Shown here piece after piece: positions 18,054 to 25,608 of a DNA stretch of 41,085 nt. This DNA comes from JABMMZ01 sp964505065 (GTDB lineage: Bacteria > Bacteroidota > Bacteroidia > NS11-12g > UBA955). Where the stretch lies: positions 1 to 41,085 of the forward strand of contig CAZDGF010000034.1 of NCBI GenBank assembly GCA_964505065.1, read 5' to 3'. Under the pieces are notes generated by a model that saw only the letters and a list, made by a program, of their open reading frames with translations, was not told the DNA's origin and ran no database searches. The position numbers and the translations under genes were made by a program. Numbering within the stretch: position 1 is the stretch's first letter; each line of letters opens with the position of its first letter.

Positions 18054-19691
18054 TTAATAGTCAAAACTACGTTGTTTTGATTGTCCAATATTTAAAAGGG
18101 CATTATATTTCTTTAAAACCTCAATACTTTTCGAGAAAACACCTTCATCGGTATTTATAATTTGCGATTTACCTTTTTCGCCAAACAGGCGCATAGCAAT
18201 AGCTGCTTTTAAATGTTTTTGAATAATATCGGCTGTTTTTTTGGAGTATGTAAGTCTTCGTAAATAAGGAATTGTTTTAGCTAAAATAATTAATTGCTTA
18301 ATGTGTTTTTCGGGTATTTTATAGTTAGAAGAAAAAAGGGCTAAAGTTTGGTATTGTTTTTTGGCAAACGCTATTTCGTTGGGCATATTATCCAATAAAT
18401 AGACGTCAAAAATATGGCTGTAAAACAAGCCTGGCATTAGCTTTTCTATCTCTGTACTATCGGCTATGGTATCTCTTAAAACAACATCAGGGCGAATGCC
18501 GCCATGCGAGGTTAAAAGCCGTCCATTTTTGGTAAAATATTTTTTAATAATTGTAGAATCTAATGCAGGATTTAAGGTATCGTTTAAATTATTGCGTGTG
18601 TAAATTTCATTGTTGTAAGCCGCAATATTAGAGGTATATGGTTTTTGAATACTGCGCCCACTTGGGGTAAAATAGCGAGAAGTTGTAAGCCTAATAATAC
18701 TGCCATCTATCAATTTAAAAGGCTCTTGTACTAAACCCTTGCCAAATGAGCGGTTGCCGAGAATTAAAGCCCTATCATTGTCTTGCAGCGCACCTGCTAA
18801 AATTTCGCTTGCAGAGGCTGTGTTATGGTTAATTAAAAGTATTAGTTTACCATCTAAAAACTGCCCATAGCCTGTGGCTTTTACTTCATTTTTTTTGCGG
18901 TGTAAGCCTTTGGTATAAGTAATACAAGCATCTTTTGGTAAAAATTCGTTGGCTATTTTTGTGGCTTCGCCAAGCAAACCACCGCCATTGTTGCGCAAAT
19001 CGAGTATTAAATCTTTTAAACCTTGTGCTTGCAATGCTTTTAAAGCTGTTAAAAATTGCTGATGTGTATTGCCAGAAAAGCGTTCTATTTGAATATAGCC
19101 AATGGTTGCATTTGCCATATAATATACATCGCTTGTATTCATTACAATGGTGCTTCTATCCAATGTAAAATTTAAAATTTGCTTGGTATTTTTTCTATAA
19201 ATAGTTAAAACTGCTTTTTCGTTTTCTTTGCCTTTCATGGCTTCCGATATTTCTGTATTGGTAAGGCTATCGGTTAGTTTTATGCCATTGGCTTTTAACA
19301 GTCTATCGCCAGCTAAAATTCCTGCTTTTGCAGCAGGGCTATTGTTTGCTACATTGTAAACAAAAAGCGTATCTTTAAAAGCCATATACTCAATACCTAA
19401 GCCTTCGTATTTGCCGTCTATTTGTCGGTTACTAAGCTCTGTAAGTTGCGGTGGAATGTAGCTGCTGTGTGGGTCTAATTGGGCTAATAAATGGTCAATA
19501 GCTTCTTCTTCTAAATTATCTGCTTTGGTGCTATCTACATAATCTTTGTTAATGATAGACAATATTTGCGAAAACTTGTCTTTTTTTACCACATTTAACA
19601 GCAAGCCAATTGTTATACCAATAGCCAATAATGCAGCATAAATGAACAATTTTTTAGCGGCTTGTTTGGTATTTGGGTTTTGGGGTTGCAA
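18054..19691 (-). CDS. S41 family C-terminal processing peptidase with PDZ domain
   Basis: A 545-residue protease. One N-terminal membrane helix (about 15-35) places the rest in the periplasm. A PDZ domain spans about 95-175 (EGLGIEYMAF, SPAAKAGILAGDRLL). The catalytic core has DLRNNGGG (231-238), Ser293 in NTASASEI and Lys318 in RSFGKGLVQ, a Ser-Lys dyad. The C-terminal 170 residues are helical. It probably trims or degrades periplasmic proteins from their C-termini. The start is a TTG at 19691; no in-frame ATG precedes the membrane helix. A TAGGTTTG box is at 19718-19711. The metallophosphoesterase gene follows at 27 nt. Confidence 0.9.
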   Translation of the reverse strand: MQPQNPNTKQAAKKLFIYAALLAIGITIGLLLNVVKKDKFSQILSIINKDYVDSTKADNLEEEAIDHLLAQLDPHSSYIPPQLTELSNRQIDGKYEGLGIEYMAFKDTLFVYNVANNSPAAKAGILAGDRLLKANGIKLTDSLTNTEISEAMKGKENEKAVLTIYRKNTKQILNFTLDRSTIVMNTSDVYYMANATIGYIQIERFSGNTHQQFLTALKALQAQGLKDLILDLRNNGGGLLGEATKIANEFLPKDACITYTKGLHRKKNEVKATGYGQFLDGKLILLINHNTASASEILAGALQDNDRALILGNRSFGKGLVQEPFKLIDGSIIRLTTSRYFTPSGRSIQKPYTSNIAAYNNEIYTRNNLNDTLNPALDSTIIKKYFTKNGRLLTSHGGIRPDVVLRDTIADSTEIEKLMPGLFYSHIFDVYLLDNMPNEIAFAKKQYQTLALFSSNYKIPEKHIKQLIILAKTIPYLRRLTYSKKTADIIQKHLKAAIAMRLFGEKGKSQIINTDEGVFSKSIEVLKKYNALLNIGQSKQRSFDY

Positions 19692-19736
19692 GGCTGGGTA
19701 AAAAGAATGGCAAACCTACAATAATTATTGATTAGA

Positions 19737-19890
19737 TTAACCCAAATTCAGCAATAGAATTGCTGAATCGAATAACAAATTGTAAATCATGTTTTTACAA
19801 AACATAATTGCAATTTTTAAATCGGGGTTAATCCCAACTAAATCAAATAGTTCAATTTTTCAAATCTCCTATTGATTAATTTGGGATTAA
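19737..19890. repeat. 154-bp structured repeat, copy 1 (MITE-like)
   Basis: Terminal inverted repeats TTAACCCAAATT and AATTTGGGATTAA close the element. Inside are TCAGCAAT/ATTGCTGA (19748-19766), ATGTTTT/AAAACAT (19789-19805), a GGGG...CCC loop near 19824-19835, and AATCAAATAG/CTATTGATT (19841-19877). The last 74 bases before the terminal ATTAA (19812-19885) are identical to copy 2 at 35818-35891. It fills most of the divergent gap between the S41 gene and the coiled-coil gene. No ORF is present and no clear target-site duplication is seen. Confidence 0.85.
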
Positions 19891-19928
19891 GGATTTATAA
19901 TTTACAATTTTAGTCATACTATAAAATA

Positions 19929-19960
19929 TTGTGTAATACAGAATATTGTTTTTATATTTG
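19929..19960 (+). promoter_or_regulatory. Promoter TTG-N21-TATATTTG
   Basis: TTG at 19929-19931 and TATATTTG at 19953-19960, spaced as expected in Bacteroidota, 14 nt before the ATG of the coiled-coil gene. Confidence 0.6.
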
Positions 19961-19974
19961 CAGTCAATATAATT

Positions 19975-20289
19975 ATGTCTTTAGAGTTAGAAAACAAATT
20001 AAATGAGCTACAAAAAAAAGTAGATGCTATGAGCAGTTTGATTGTTAGTATCAATAGCCACATGGTAGAATCGTTTGTTAAAGTTGATGAAAATTTTACA
20101 GTTTTATCACAAAATTTCGAAGTTTTATCTCAAAATTCTGAACAAAGATTTGATGAATTAAATAAAAAAATTATAGTATTATTACAAAATTCAAAAGAAG
20201 GTTTTGATGAAGTAGGCGGTAAAATAGATGAGTTGAAAACTGAAGTAGGTAAAATTCAAAAAGTATCAAACTACTCTGAAGAATACTAA
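19975..20289 (+). CDS. Small coiled-coil protein
   Basis: A 104-residue, acidic, soluble protein that is almost wholly predicted coiled coil: leucine/isoleucine/phenylalanine residues recur every 3-4 positions from residue 3 to 95. There is an internal repeat of about ten residues (NFTVLSQNFEVLSQNSEQRF). No signal peptide. I do not recognise a family with a known role. It has its own canonical promoter and a short leader, so expression is plausible. It faces the convergent barrel gene 30 nt downstream. Confidence 0.65.
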   Translation: MSLELENKLNELQKKVDAMSSLIVSINSHMVESFVKVDENFTVLSQNFEVLSQNSEQRFDELNKKIIVLLQNSKEGFDEVGGKIDELKTEVGKIQKVSNYSEEY

Positions 20290-20319
20290 AATTTATTAAA
20301 AATTGTAAAGTAAATTTTT

Positions 20320-21102
20320 CTACTGCACTTTCTTTTTTTCTTCAATTTTAAATGCTATACCTACTTCTATACCTAAGCTAAATAAATGGTGTCTTTCTTT
20401 GCCATAGTTAGCGTTTAAAATAGGTAAATATGCTATTGGCTGGGCAAATAGCCAAGTGTTTTTGTACACCTCGTTTTCTAAACGTAAACCCAAATGTATA
20501 TTGGCATTAAGCAATGCCGCTTGTTCGCCTTCGTTTTTTAAAATAAATACTTTTTTGCCATAAGCCGAAAAGCCGTGTAAAACCGCTCGTACATCATGTT
20601 TTAACAAGCCAGCAATAGAGCCGCCAACTAACCAATGCAAGGTGGTACTTTTGTCTTTTTTGCCATAAAATTGGTAACTATACAAAAATGGAATGGCTAA
20701 ATAATGGTAGCGGTAATTAAAATCTACATATATTTCGCCTGTTTGCGAAAGGTCGTTTACTCTGCCAATTTCGGGGTGTATGGTATCTCTAAATTTTAGA
20801 TTTTTTTTGGTGCGGGTAAAGCCAATATTTTGATATTGTAAGCCAAAGTACAACCTTGTTTTTTTAGACGTTATTAAATTATAACCAATGCCACCGCCAA
20901 TGCTTGTGCGCCAGCCATCGGCTTTTTTTATTGAGTCTTTAAATTGGGGGCTTACTTTTTCTTTGTAAGTAATGGCTCTATTGCCTATGGTGGGAGTAAT
21001 ATTAAATTGCCACAAGCCTTTGTTATTTTGCGCAAATACGGCATTGAAACAAGTTGTAAAACCAACTAAAAAAAGATACTTTAAGGTGTAATTTTTATTC
21101 AT
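20320..21102 (-). CDS. Outer-membrane beta-barrel protein
   Basis: A 260-residue precursor with a signal peptide (MNKNYTLKYLFLVGFTTCFNAVFAQ) and about ten amphipathic strands (GGGIGYNL, RLYFGLQYQNIGF, IYVDFNYRYHYLAIPFLYSYQF, LHWLVGGSIAGLL, ANIHLGLRLENEV, HHLFSLGIEVGIAFKI). It ends in a charged KIEEKKK tail. The YHYLAIPFLYSY strand fits the YxxIP motif of porin-family/OMP_b-brl proteins. Its start overlaps the end of the MATE gene by 8 nt, so the two are co-transcribed and probably translationally coupled. Role unknown. Confidence 0.75.
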   Translation of the reverse strand: MNKNYTLKYLFLVGFTTCFNAVFAQNNKGLWQFNITPTIGNRAITYKEKVSPQFKDSIKKADGWRTSIGGGIGYNLITSKKTRLYFGLQYQNIGFTRTKKNLKFRDTIHPEIGRVNDLSQTGEIYVDFNYRYHYLAIPFLYSYQFYGKKDKSTTLHWLVGGSIAGLLKHDVRAVLHGFSAYGKKVFILKNEGEQAALLNANIHLGLRLENEVYKNTWLFAQPIAYLPILNANYGKERHHLFSLGIEVGIAFKIEEKKKVQ

Positions 21103-22447
21103 TTTTAAACACTAAATTTTGATACAAAGATTGATTGAAAAAGCGGTAAATAAGCCATACAGAGGCAAAGGTAAGCCCAAAAATAAAGGCAAACCAAATA
21201 CCCTGAATACCCCAGCCAATTTTAAAACATAAAAAATATGCGCCAGGCACCATAATTATCCAATAGGCTATAAAGGCAATAAGCCCAGTAGTTTTTGTAT
21301 CTTTAATTCCCCTTAAAACTCCTGCCCCTATAGCTTGTATGCCATCGCTCAATTGAAAAAAAGCAGCCAAATACAATAGGTTTTGGGCTATTTCTATAAC
21401 TGCTTTATCACTTGTATAAAGCAAAGGCAAAACACTGCCTAATACAATAAAAAACAAGGCAAATACAATTTCAACACCCAAGCCTAACAATATTGCTGCA
21501 AAACCTGCTTTGCGCACATTTAGCCTATCTTTTGCACCATAAAAATTGCCCACCATAATATTGCCTGCTGCGGCTATGCCTGTAATAAACATATAGGTAA
21601 GCGAGGCTAAATTTATGGCTATTTGGTGCGCCCCTTGATTGGTTTCATCTATCCAGCCAGCCATAATTAAACCTGCTGTAAAAGCCCCCATTTCAAAAAA
21701 GAATGTTAAGCCTATGGGTACACCCATTTTTACCAATGCCCAATCGTAGCGCACAAGTTTTTGTTTTGCTGCTTTGTATTGCTTTATTAATGGATTGTAC
21801 CATAAGCAGCCCATCATACAAATAGCCATAACCACACGGGCAATATTGGTAGCCCATGCTGCTCCTGCCATACCCATTGGCTCTATACCCCAATGCCCAA
21901 ATATCATTACCCAATTTAATAGGGCATTTATAGCCAAGCCTAAAAAAGTAACATACATGGCATAATGGGTTTTGCCCAAGCCATCCATTATTTGCTTGCC
22001 TGCAAAAAACAACAAAAGAAAAGGAGTACCCCAATTGGCTATCCATAAATATTGGGACCCATGCTGGGTAACAAAGGGTGTTTGTTGCCATATTTCAAAA
22101 TTGTAAATCAATATAAAATTAAGCAACATAAATACTGCCGAATATGCAAGGCAAACCCTTATGCTGGAGTATAATATAGAAATGCTTTTTTGCGGTTTGC
22201 CCTCGCCTACGGCTATGGAGGTATAGGTGCTTGTGGCATACAAAGCACCTACGCCTATTAGTATAATTAAAAAATAAATGGCATTGCCTACGGAGGCGGC
22301 ATCCATTATTGGTGTGCTTACTTGCCCAAGCATAATGGTATCTAAAGCCCCCATAAGCACCAAGCCAAGCTGACCAATTGTGATAGGATAAGCCAATTTT
22401 ACAGTTTGCGAAAAAAGATGTTTGTATGATTTTAGTTTAGAAAGCAC
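21095..22447 (-). CDS. MATE family multidrug/Na+ antiporter
   Basis: A 450-residue inner-membrane exporter with about twelve hydrophobic helices arranged as two homologous halves. The first half starts with YPITIGQLGLVLMGALDTIMLG and a following GNAIYFLIILIGVGAL stretch typical of NorM-like MATE proteins. It would export cationic drugs or metabolites by H+ or Na+ exchange. The start is a GTG at 22447; a TACATTTG box lies at 22477-22470. It overlaps the downstream barrel gene by 8 nt. The promoter region abuts repeat copy A at 22481. Confidence 0.93.
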   Translation of the reverse strand: MLSKLKSYKHLFSQTVKLAYPITIGQLGLVLMGALDTIMLGQVSTPIMDAASVGNAIYFLIILIGVGALYATSTYTSIAVGEGKPQKSISILYSSIRVCLAYSAVFMLLNFILIYNFEIWQQTPFVTQHGSQYLWIANWGTPFLLLFFAGKQIMDGLGKTHYAMYVTFLGLAINALLNWVMIFGHWGIEPMGMAGAAWATNIARVVMAICMMGCLWYNPLIKQYKAAKQKLVRYDWALVKMGVPIGLTFFFEMGAFTAGLIMAGWIDETNQGAHQIAINLASLTYMFITGIAAAGNIMVGNFYGAKDRLNVRKAGFAAILLGLGVEIVFALFFIVLGSVLPLLYTSDKAVIEIAQNLLYLAAFFQLSDGIQAIGAGVLRGIKDTKTTGLIAFIAYWIIMVPGAYFLCFKIGWGIQGIWFAFIFGLTFASVWLIYRFFNQSLYQNLVFKNE

Positions 22448-22480
22448 TGGGGGTTAAAAAAAAGAAATGCAAATGTACAC

Positions 22481-22557
22481 AACTTTGTGGCATTAAGGAA
22501 AAAATTGCCCCCTGCTTTAGCAGGGGGCAATTCAAAAATATATAGGTATTGGTTGGT
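22481..22557. repeat. Direct repeat copy A with 14-bp-stem palindrome
   Basis: Nearly identical to 23313-23397 over about 70 bp (same orientation). It carries the perfect stem AATTGCCCCCTGCT / AGCAGGGGGCAATT at 22503-22532 with loop TT. Copy B has loop AA. The two copies bracket the PIN toxin-antitoxin genes. Confidence 0.85.
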
Positions 22558-22620
22558 GGCAGACAAAGGGAGCTTGGCTGCATACCAAACAAGGGGAATA
22601 AGAAGCGAGCGAGAACAAGT

Positions 22621-22773
22621 TTATTTTGTCTCTATTTTCAATTTTCTGCTCTCAAGATATGCGTTTAATTGTTCAAAGGTCATTCCTTTAATTTCTTTTG
22701 AAATTTTGTCTTTTATTTCTCTAAAAATTTTAACCGTGTCAAACTCTTTTTCTATTTTTATTTTATTGTTCAT
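22621..22773 (-). CDS. Small antitoxin-like protein of the PIN toxin pair
   Basis: A 50-residue protein starting at ATG 22773. The order of residues (EKEFDTVKIFREIKDKISKE, then GMTFEQLNAYLESRK) matches small proteins I know as frequent neighbours of PIN-domain toxins, with the FDTV start and GMTxEQ motif. Its ATG lies inside the toxin's last codons, an 11-nt overlap, so translation is coupled. The toxin comes first, the reverse of the usual antitoxin-toxin order. It has no DNA-binding domain that I can see. Antitoxin function is inferred from context. Confidence 0.72.
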   Translation of the reverse strand: MNNKIKIEKEFDTVKIFREIKDKISKEIKGMTFEQLNAYLESRKLKIETK

Positions 22774-23224
22774 ATCCTACTATTTCTTTTGGTGAGTGAA
22801 TGTTTAAGTTTATATGTCCTTCTCGTAAGTTTATAGCGTTATAGCCACGAATTCTATAAATGTTTACTATGTGTTTAAAGTTCCAACTAACAAGCAAGTC
22901 CACTTTGTTCAAAGTAGCAGTTGCTATATGAAGACAGTCGTCTATACTTGTTTCGCCCACCACTTTTTCGTTCACATATAATTCTGCAAGTTGAAGTGCT
23001 TCTGGAGTTACCAATACTTTTTCCTTGTGTTCATCTTTTATTTCAGCAAAAAACTGCCGAACTTTATCTGGTGCTGTTGAAATTTCTGATTCAGTAAGAT
23101 TTGAATAAACGCAAATAATTTGTCCTAATTTTACTTTTTCAAATAGCACTAAGGTATCTTCTTCAAATTCAATGTCGAATACGCCACCAAAAACAGAAGT
23201 GTCAAAATAAAAGCGTTGTTTCAT
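22763..23224 (-). CDS. PIN-domain ribonuclease toxin (VapC-like)
   Basis: A 153-residue PIN protein. Acidic metal-binding positions are D8 (YFDTSVFGG), E45 (TESE), D95/D96 (SIDDCLHIA) and the 114-117 WNFK segment where another conserved acidic/polar residue sits. PIN toxins cut tRNA or rRNA. ATG 23224 is preferred: a longer frame upstream would translate the palindromic repeats. A TATTTTTG box at 23236-23229 ends 4 nt before the ATG, so the transcript is probably leaderless. The antitoxin gene overlaps its end. The pair lies between direct repeats at 22481 and 23313. Confidence 0.85.
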   Translation of the reverse strand: MKQRFYFDTSVFGGVFDIEFEEDTLVLFEKVKLGQIICVYSNLTESEISTAPDKVRQFFAEIKDEHKEKVLVTPEALQLAELYVNEKVVGETSIDDCLHIATATLNKVDLLVSWNFKHIVNIYRIRGYNAINLREGHINLNIHSPKEIVGYEQ

Positions 23225-23263
23225 TATGCAAAAATACAATTTAATTTCATTTTTTTTCAGACA

Positions 23264-23306
23264 TTGGTTGGTCTCTAACACACAGGCTATGCTACAGACC
23301 AACCAA
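23264..23306. repeat. 43-bp palindromic element, first copy
   Basis: Arms TTGGTTGGTCT and AGACCAACCAA (11 bp, perfect) around a 21-nt loop. It is identical to 23389-23431. The arms are related to those of a hairpin in the metH riboswitch (38830-38853). Confidence 0.85.
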
Positions 23307-23312
23307 AGGAAA

Positions 23313-23397
23313 AACTTTGTGGCATTAAGGAAATAATTGCCCCCTGCTAAAGCAGGGGGCAATTCAAAAATATACAGGCATTCAGATATTGGTTGGT
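23313..23397. repeat. Direct repeat copy B with palindrome
   Basis: Matches copy A at 22481-22557, with a small insertion near its right end. Palindrome AATTGCCCCCTGCT / AGCAGGGGGCAATT at 23335-23364 with loop AA. Between the 43-bp elements it forms a composite repeat. The 23225-23480 stretch holds no gene. Confidence 0.82.
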
Positions 23398-23431
23398 CTC
23401 TAACACACAGGCTATGCTACAGACCAACCAA
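23389..23431. repeat. 43-bp palindromic element, second copy
   Basis: Identical to 23264-23306, including the 21-nt loop. The identity of loop as well as arms suggests recent duplication or gene conversion. Confidence 0.85.
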
Positions 23432-23480
23432 AGAAAAAAAAACAACAAAGAATAATTAATAATTATTAATTCTTAATTTA

Positions 23481-23548
23481 TCATTATTCATTCATCATTA
23501 TTCATTCATCATTATTCATTCATCATTATTCATTCATCATTATTCATT
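23481..23548. repeat. 14-bp tandem repeat (VNTR) running into the gap
   Basis: Unit TCATTATTCATTCA, 4.9 copies, no mismatches seen. It runs directly into the N block, so the true copy number is unknown and the repeat is the likely cause of the assembly break. Confidence 0.9.
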
Positions 23549-23648
23549 NNNNNNNNNNNNNNNNNNNNNNNNNNNNNNNNNNNNNNNNNNNNNNNNNNNN
23601 NNNNNNNNNNNNNNNNNNNNNNNNNNNNNNNNNNNNNNNNNNNNNNNN
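23549..23648. other. Scaffold gap (100 N)
   Basis: Exactly 100 N, a conventional placeholder for a gap of unknown size. It hides the 3' end of the minus-strand gene at 23649-24030. Confidence 0.95.
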
Positions 23649-24030
23649 CAACTTTCTTTTTGCGCACCCCTGTTTTGTTCATTAGCGGTTTTAGTTGGTT
23701 TACGGCTTCTTGGGCGCCTATATACTGCTGGCTGCTGGCGGTTTGGCATATTTTATAAAAATTTATGGCGGCTTTTATGCTTTCTTGCTCAAGGGCTAAT
23801 ACGGTGTGTTTTACGGCTGTTTGCAGTTGGGTTATTTGCACCAATATATCGCTCATATATTGGTGGTCTTGCACATCTTGCTCAAAGGCGGCTTGGTTAA
23901 AATAGGGGGGCATAAGGGCGGGGTTTTGCTTTGCAAGCTCTATACATCTATTAAAAAAAACGGTAGCTTTTTTGCCCAATCGGTAATGTTTTTTAATTTC
24001 GGCAGGGGTAAGCTGCACCAAAAAAGGCAT
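23649..24030 (-). CDS. Hypothetical helical protein, C-terminus lost in the gap
   Basis: The first 127 residues are visible, starting MPFLVQLTPAEIKKHYRLG. It is predicted all-helical and soluble, with PPYFNQAAFEQDVQDHQ and later alternating helices. It resembles Bacteroidota hypothetical proteins of helical-bundle type whose function I do not know. The last visible residues are basic (GVRKKKV). The frame is open into the gap, and any residues beyond it are unreliable. Guanine-rich plus-strand composition differs from the genes around it. It lies beside the transposase remnant, in the accessory stretch. Confidence 0.6.
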
Positions 24031-24148
24031 TTGCAGCTGTAGGGCGTTTAGGTTGTGAAAAAAACCACTTTTTAGCCTAAAAATCTTAAATTTCGTGTTT
24101 TTTGGAGCTATTTTAAGCTGATTTAAGCCATCTACATTTTAGGTTTTA

Positions 24149-24440
24149 TTAAGCAGCTATTTTATATTCTAAAATTTTAGGTGCTTGTATGGTTCTAAAA
24201 TACGTTTTATTTTGCCTTTTAAAATAAAGCCCAACTATTGCCTTGTAGTTGGGTATCCAATTTTTGATTTTTTCAATCATATTTTCAATGCCTAAAATGT
24301 TCATGCTGCGTTTTAGGTTATAAACGGTCATGATTAAATTAATTTTTTTCAATGCCATCTTCTAGGCTGCCAAAGCTTATTTGGTCTCTTTGTAAGTTTG
24401 CTTTTATTTCCATTTGATGCTCAAATATCGCTTTTTTATT
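24149..24440 (-). pseudogene. Transposase C-terminal remnant (IS1182-like), frameshifted
   Basis: The 3' part encodes MTVYNLKRSMNILGIENMI, the YNLKR-x-NILG helix typical of the C-terminus of IS1182-type DDE transposases. Upstream, another frame continues the protein (NKKAIFEHQMEIKANLQRDQ, then ISFGSLEDGIEK) and joins it if one base is removed from the A7 run near 24348, giving EDGIEKINLIM. A TGA at 24443-24441 ends the readable part. Catalytic residues upstream are absent. An isolated 69-residue ORF from 24358 is only the last piece. It is a decayed insertion-sequence fragment. Confidence 0.7.
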
Positions 24441-24518
24441 TCATGATATTGTAATATTTTTACACCCAAAATAACGCTTGTATTTGTGGATAAAGTAAAG
24501 GGTTTTTTCACAGACTGA

Positions 24519-24551
24519 CGTTAGCAGTAAGTTTAAAGACACGACAGTGTA
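24519..24551. other. Cassette-like left boundary (GTTAGCAGT)
   Basis: GTTAGCAGT at 24520-24528 is the exact reverse complement of ACTGCTAAC at 25525-25533. They bracket the SRPBCC gene. A short GAC/ACA-rich leader follows up to the ATG. Similar upstream sequences are familiar to me next to transferred genes in this phylum. Confidence 0.5.
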
Positions 24552-25517
24552 ATGACAAACGACCGACAAAATAAAATTTCAAAACAGCTTTTAGCCATCG
24601 GACTGACCTGTATTTTCGGTTGGGCTTTTGCTTATTTGGCAACAAATGTTTTTAGGGACTATGCACTTGGACTTTTTATTTGGTTGCCTTTGGTTATGGG
24701 TGCTTCCTCGACAATTTTGTTTGCTTATAACAACTCGACAACTAAACGTAATTGTCGTAACATTTCCTACTTGACACTCTTAATATTCTGCGTTGGACTT
24801 TTGACTTTTGCTTTTGAAGGAGTTATCTGTATTGCAATGGCTGCACCTATTGGACTGTTTTTTACTTGGATTGGTTACTTAGTCGGTTGGGAAATTGTAA
24901 TTAAAAAAGTTGCTGGTAATCCACCGACAACATTGACAATTTTAATCCTCTCCGTTCCCTCACTTATGAGTTTTGAGTATGTTACAAAGGACAAAGCAGA
25001 CCAAATAAATCCAATCGTAACGACAATTGAAATCAATGCTTCTGCCGAGACAGTTTGGAAAAACGTTGTTGAGTTTCCGCAACTTGATGAACCAACAGAG
25101 TTTATTTTTAGAACTGGAATTGCATATCCAATCAACGCAAAAATTGTTGGACAAGGCGTTGGTGCGGTTAGACATTGCAACTTTTCGACAGGTAGTTTTG
25201 TAGAGCCAATAACAGTTTGGGACGAACCACGACTTTTGAAATTTGACGTAGTTGACCAACCAGAACCTATGACAGAGTTGAGTTTTTACGACCTACACCC
25301 AAATCATCTTCACGGCTATTTCGTTTCCAAACAAGGACAATTCAAACTAACAACTTTACCAAACGGACACACTTTGCTTGAAGGCACAACTTGGTATTAC
25401 AACAAAATTCGACCAACTTTTTACTGGACAATTTGGAGCGACTTTATAGTTCATAAAATTCACGAAAGAGTATTGACACATATAAAAACACAATCGGAAA
25501 ATGGGACGACTGAATAG
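24552..25517 (+). CDS. Membrane protein with C-terminal SRPBCC (START-like) domain
   Basis: A 321-residue protein. Four or five hydrophobic segments occupy about residues 12-150 (FGWAFAYLATNVF, LFIWLPLVMG, YLTLLIFCVGLLTFAFEGVI, MAAPIGLFFTWIGYLVGW, LTILILSVPSL). Residues about 160-312 form a START-like ligand-binding domain beginning TTIEINASAETVWKNVVEFP, with GVGAVRHCNFSTGSFVEPI and TLLEGTTWY. SRPBCC domains bind hydrophobic ligands; no catalytic role can be assigned. GAC, ACA and GGA codons are used more than in neighbours, and 9-bp inverted repeats flank the gene, so it looks acquired as a cassette. Confidence 0.8.
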   Translation: MTNDRQNKISKQLLAIGLTCIFGWAFAYLATNVFRDYALGLFIWLPLVMGASSTILFAYNNSTTKRNCRNISYLTLLIFCVGLLTFAFEGVICIAMAAPIGLFFTWIGYLVGWEIVIKKVAGNPPTTLTILILSVPSLMSFEYVTKDKADQINPIVTTIEINASAETVWKNVVEFPQLDEPTEFIFRTGIAYPINAKIVGQGVGAVRHCNFSTGSFVEPITVWDEPRLLKFDVVDQPEPMTELSFYDLHPNHLHGYFVSKQGQFKLTTLPNGHTLLEGTTWYYNKIRPTFYWTIWSDFIVHKIHERVLTHIKTQSENGTTE

Positions 25518-25524
25518 AAAACCT

Positions 25525-25608
25525 ACTGCTAACAAGGGGTTTATCCTCTGGTTGGTATGTAGTATAGTCTTGTGCGGTCGCTACCAACCAGCAAAGGCAG
25601 TTAGTCTT
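25525..25608. repeat. Cassette-like right boundary with long hairpin
   Basis: Starts with ACTGCTAAC (25525-25533), then a perfect 10-bp inverted repeat CTGGTTGGTA / TACCAACCAG around 25548-25592, then GGCAGTTAGTC. The layout (CTAAC ... hairpin ... GTTAG) recalls integron attC sites, but the cores do not match the RYYYAAC/GTTRRRY consensus exactly. No integrase is in the window. 25609-25755 holds nothing I can name. Confidence 0.45.

Noticed and set aside
19737..19890. Retron or riboswitch for the flanking genes
   Set aside because: No reverse transcriptase nearby, and the two copies lie beside unrelated genes in different settings.
22487..22795. A 102-residue plus-strand frame
   Set aside because: It translates the direct repeat and then the antisense of the antitoxin gene.
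23225..23362. N-terminal extension of the PIN toxin
   Set aside because: The extension encodes repeat palindromes and lies upstream of a -7 box; the short form starts exactly at the PIN fold.
25525..25608. Classical integron attC site
   Set aside because: Core sites do not match RYYYAAC/GTTRRRY and no IntI is present; kept only as cassette-like boundary.
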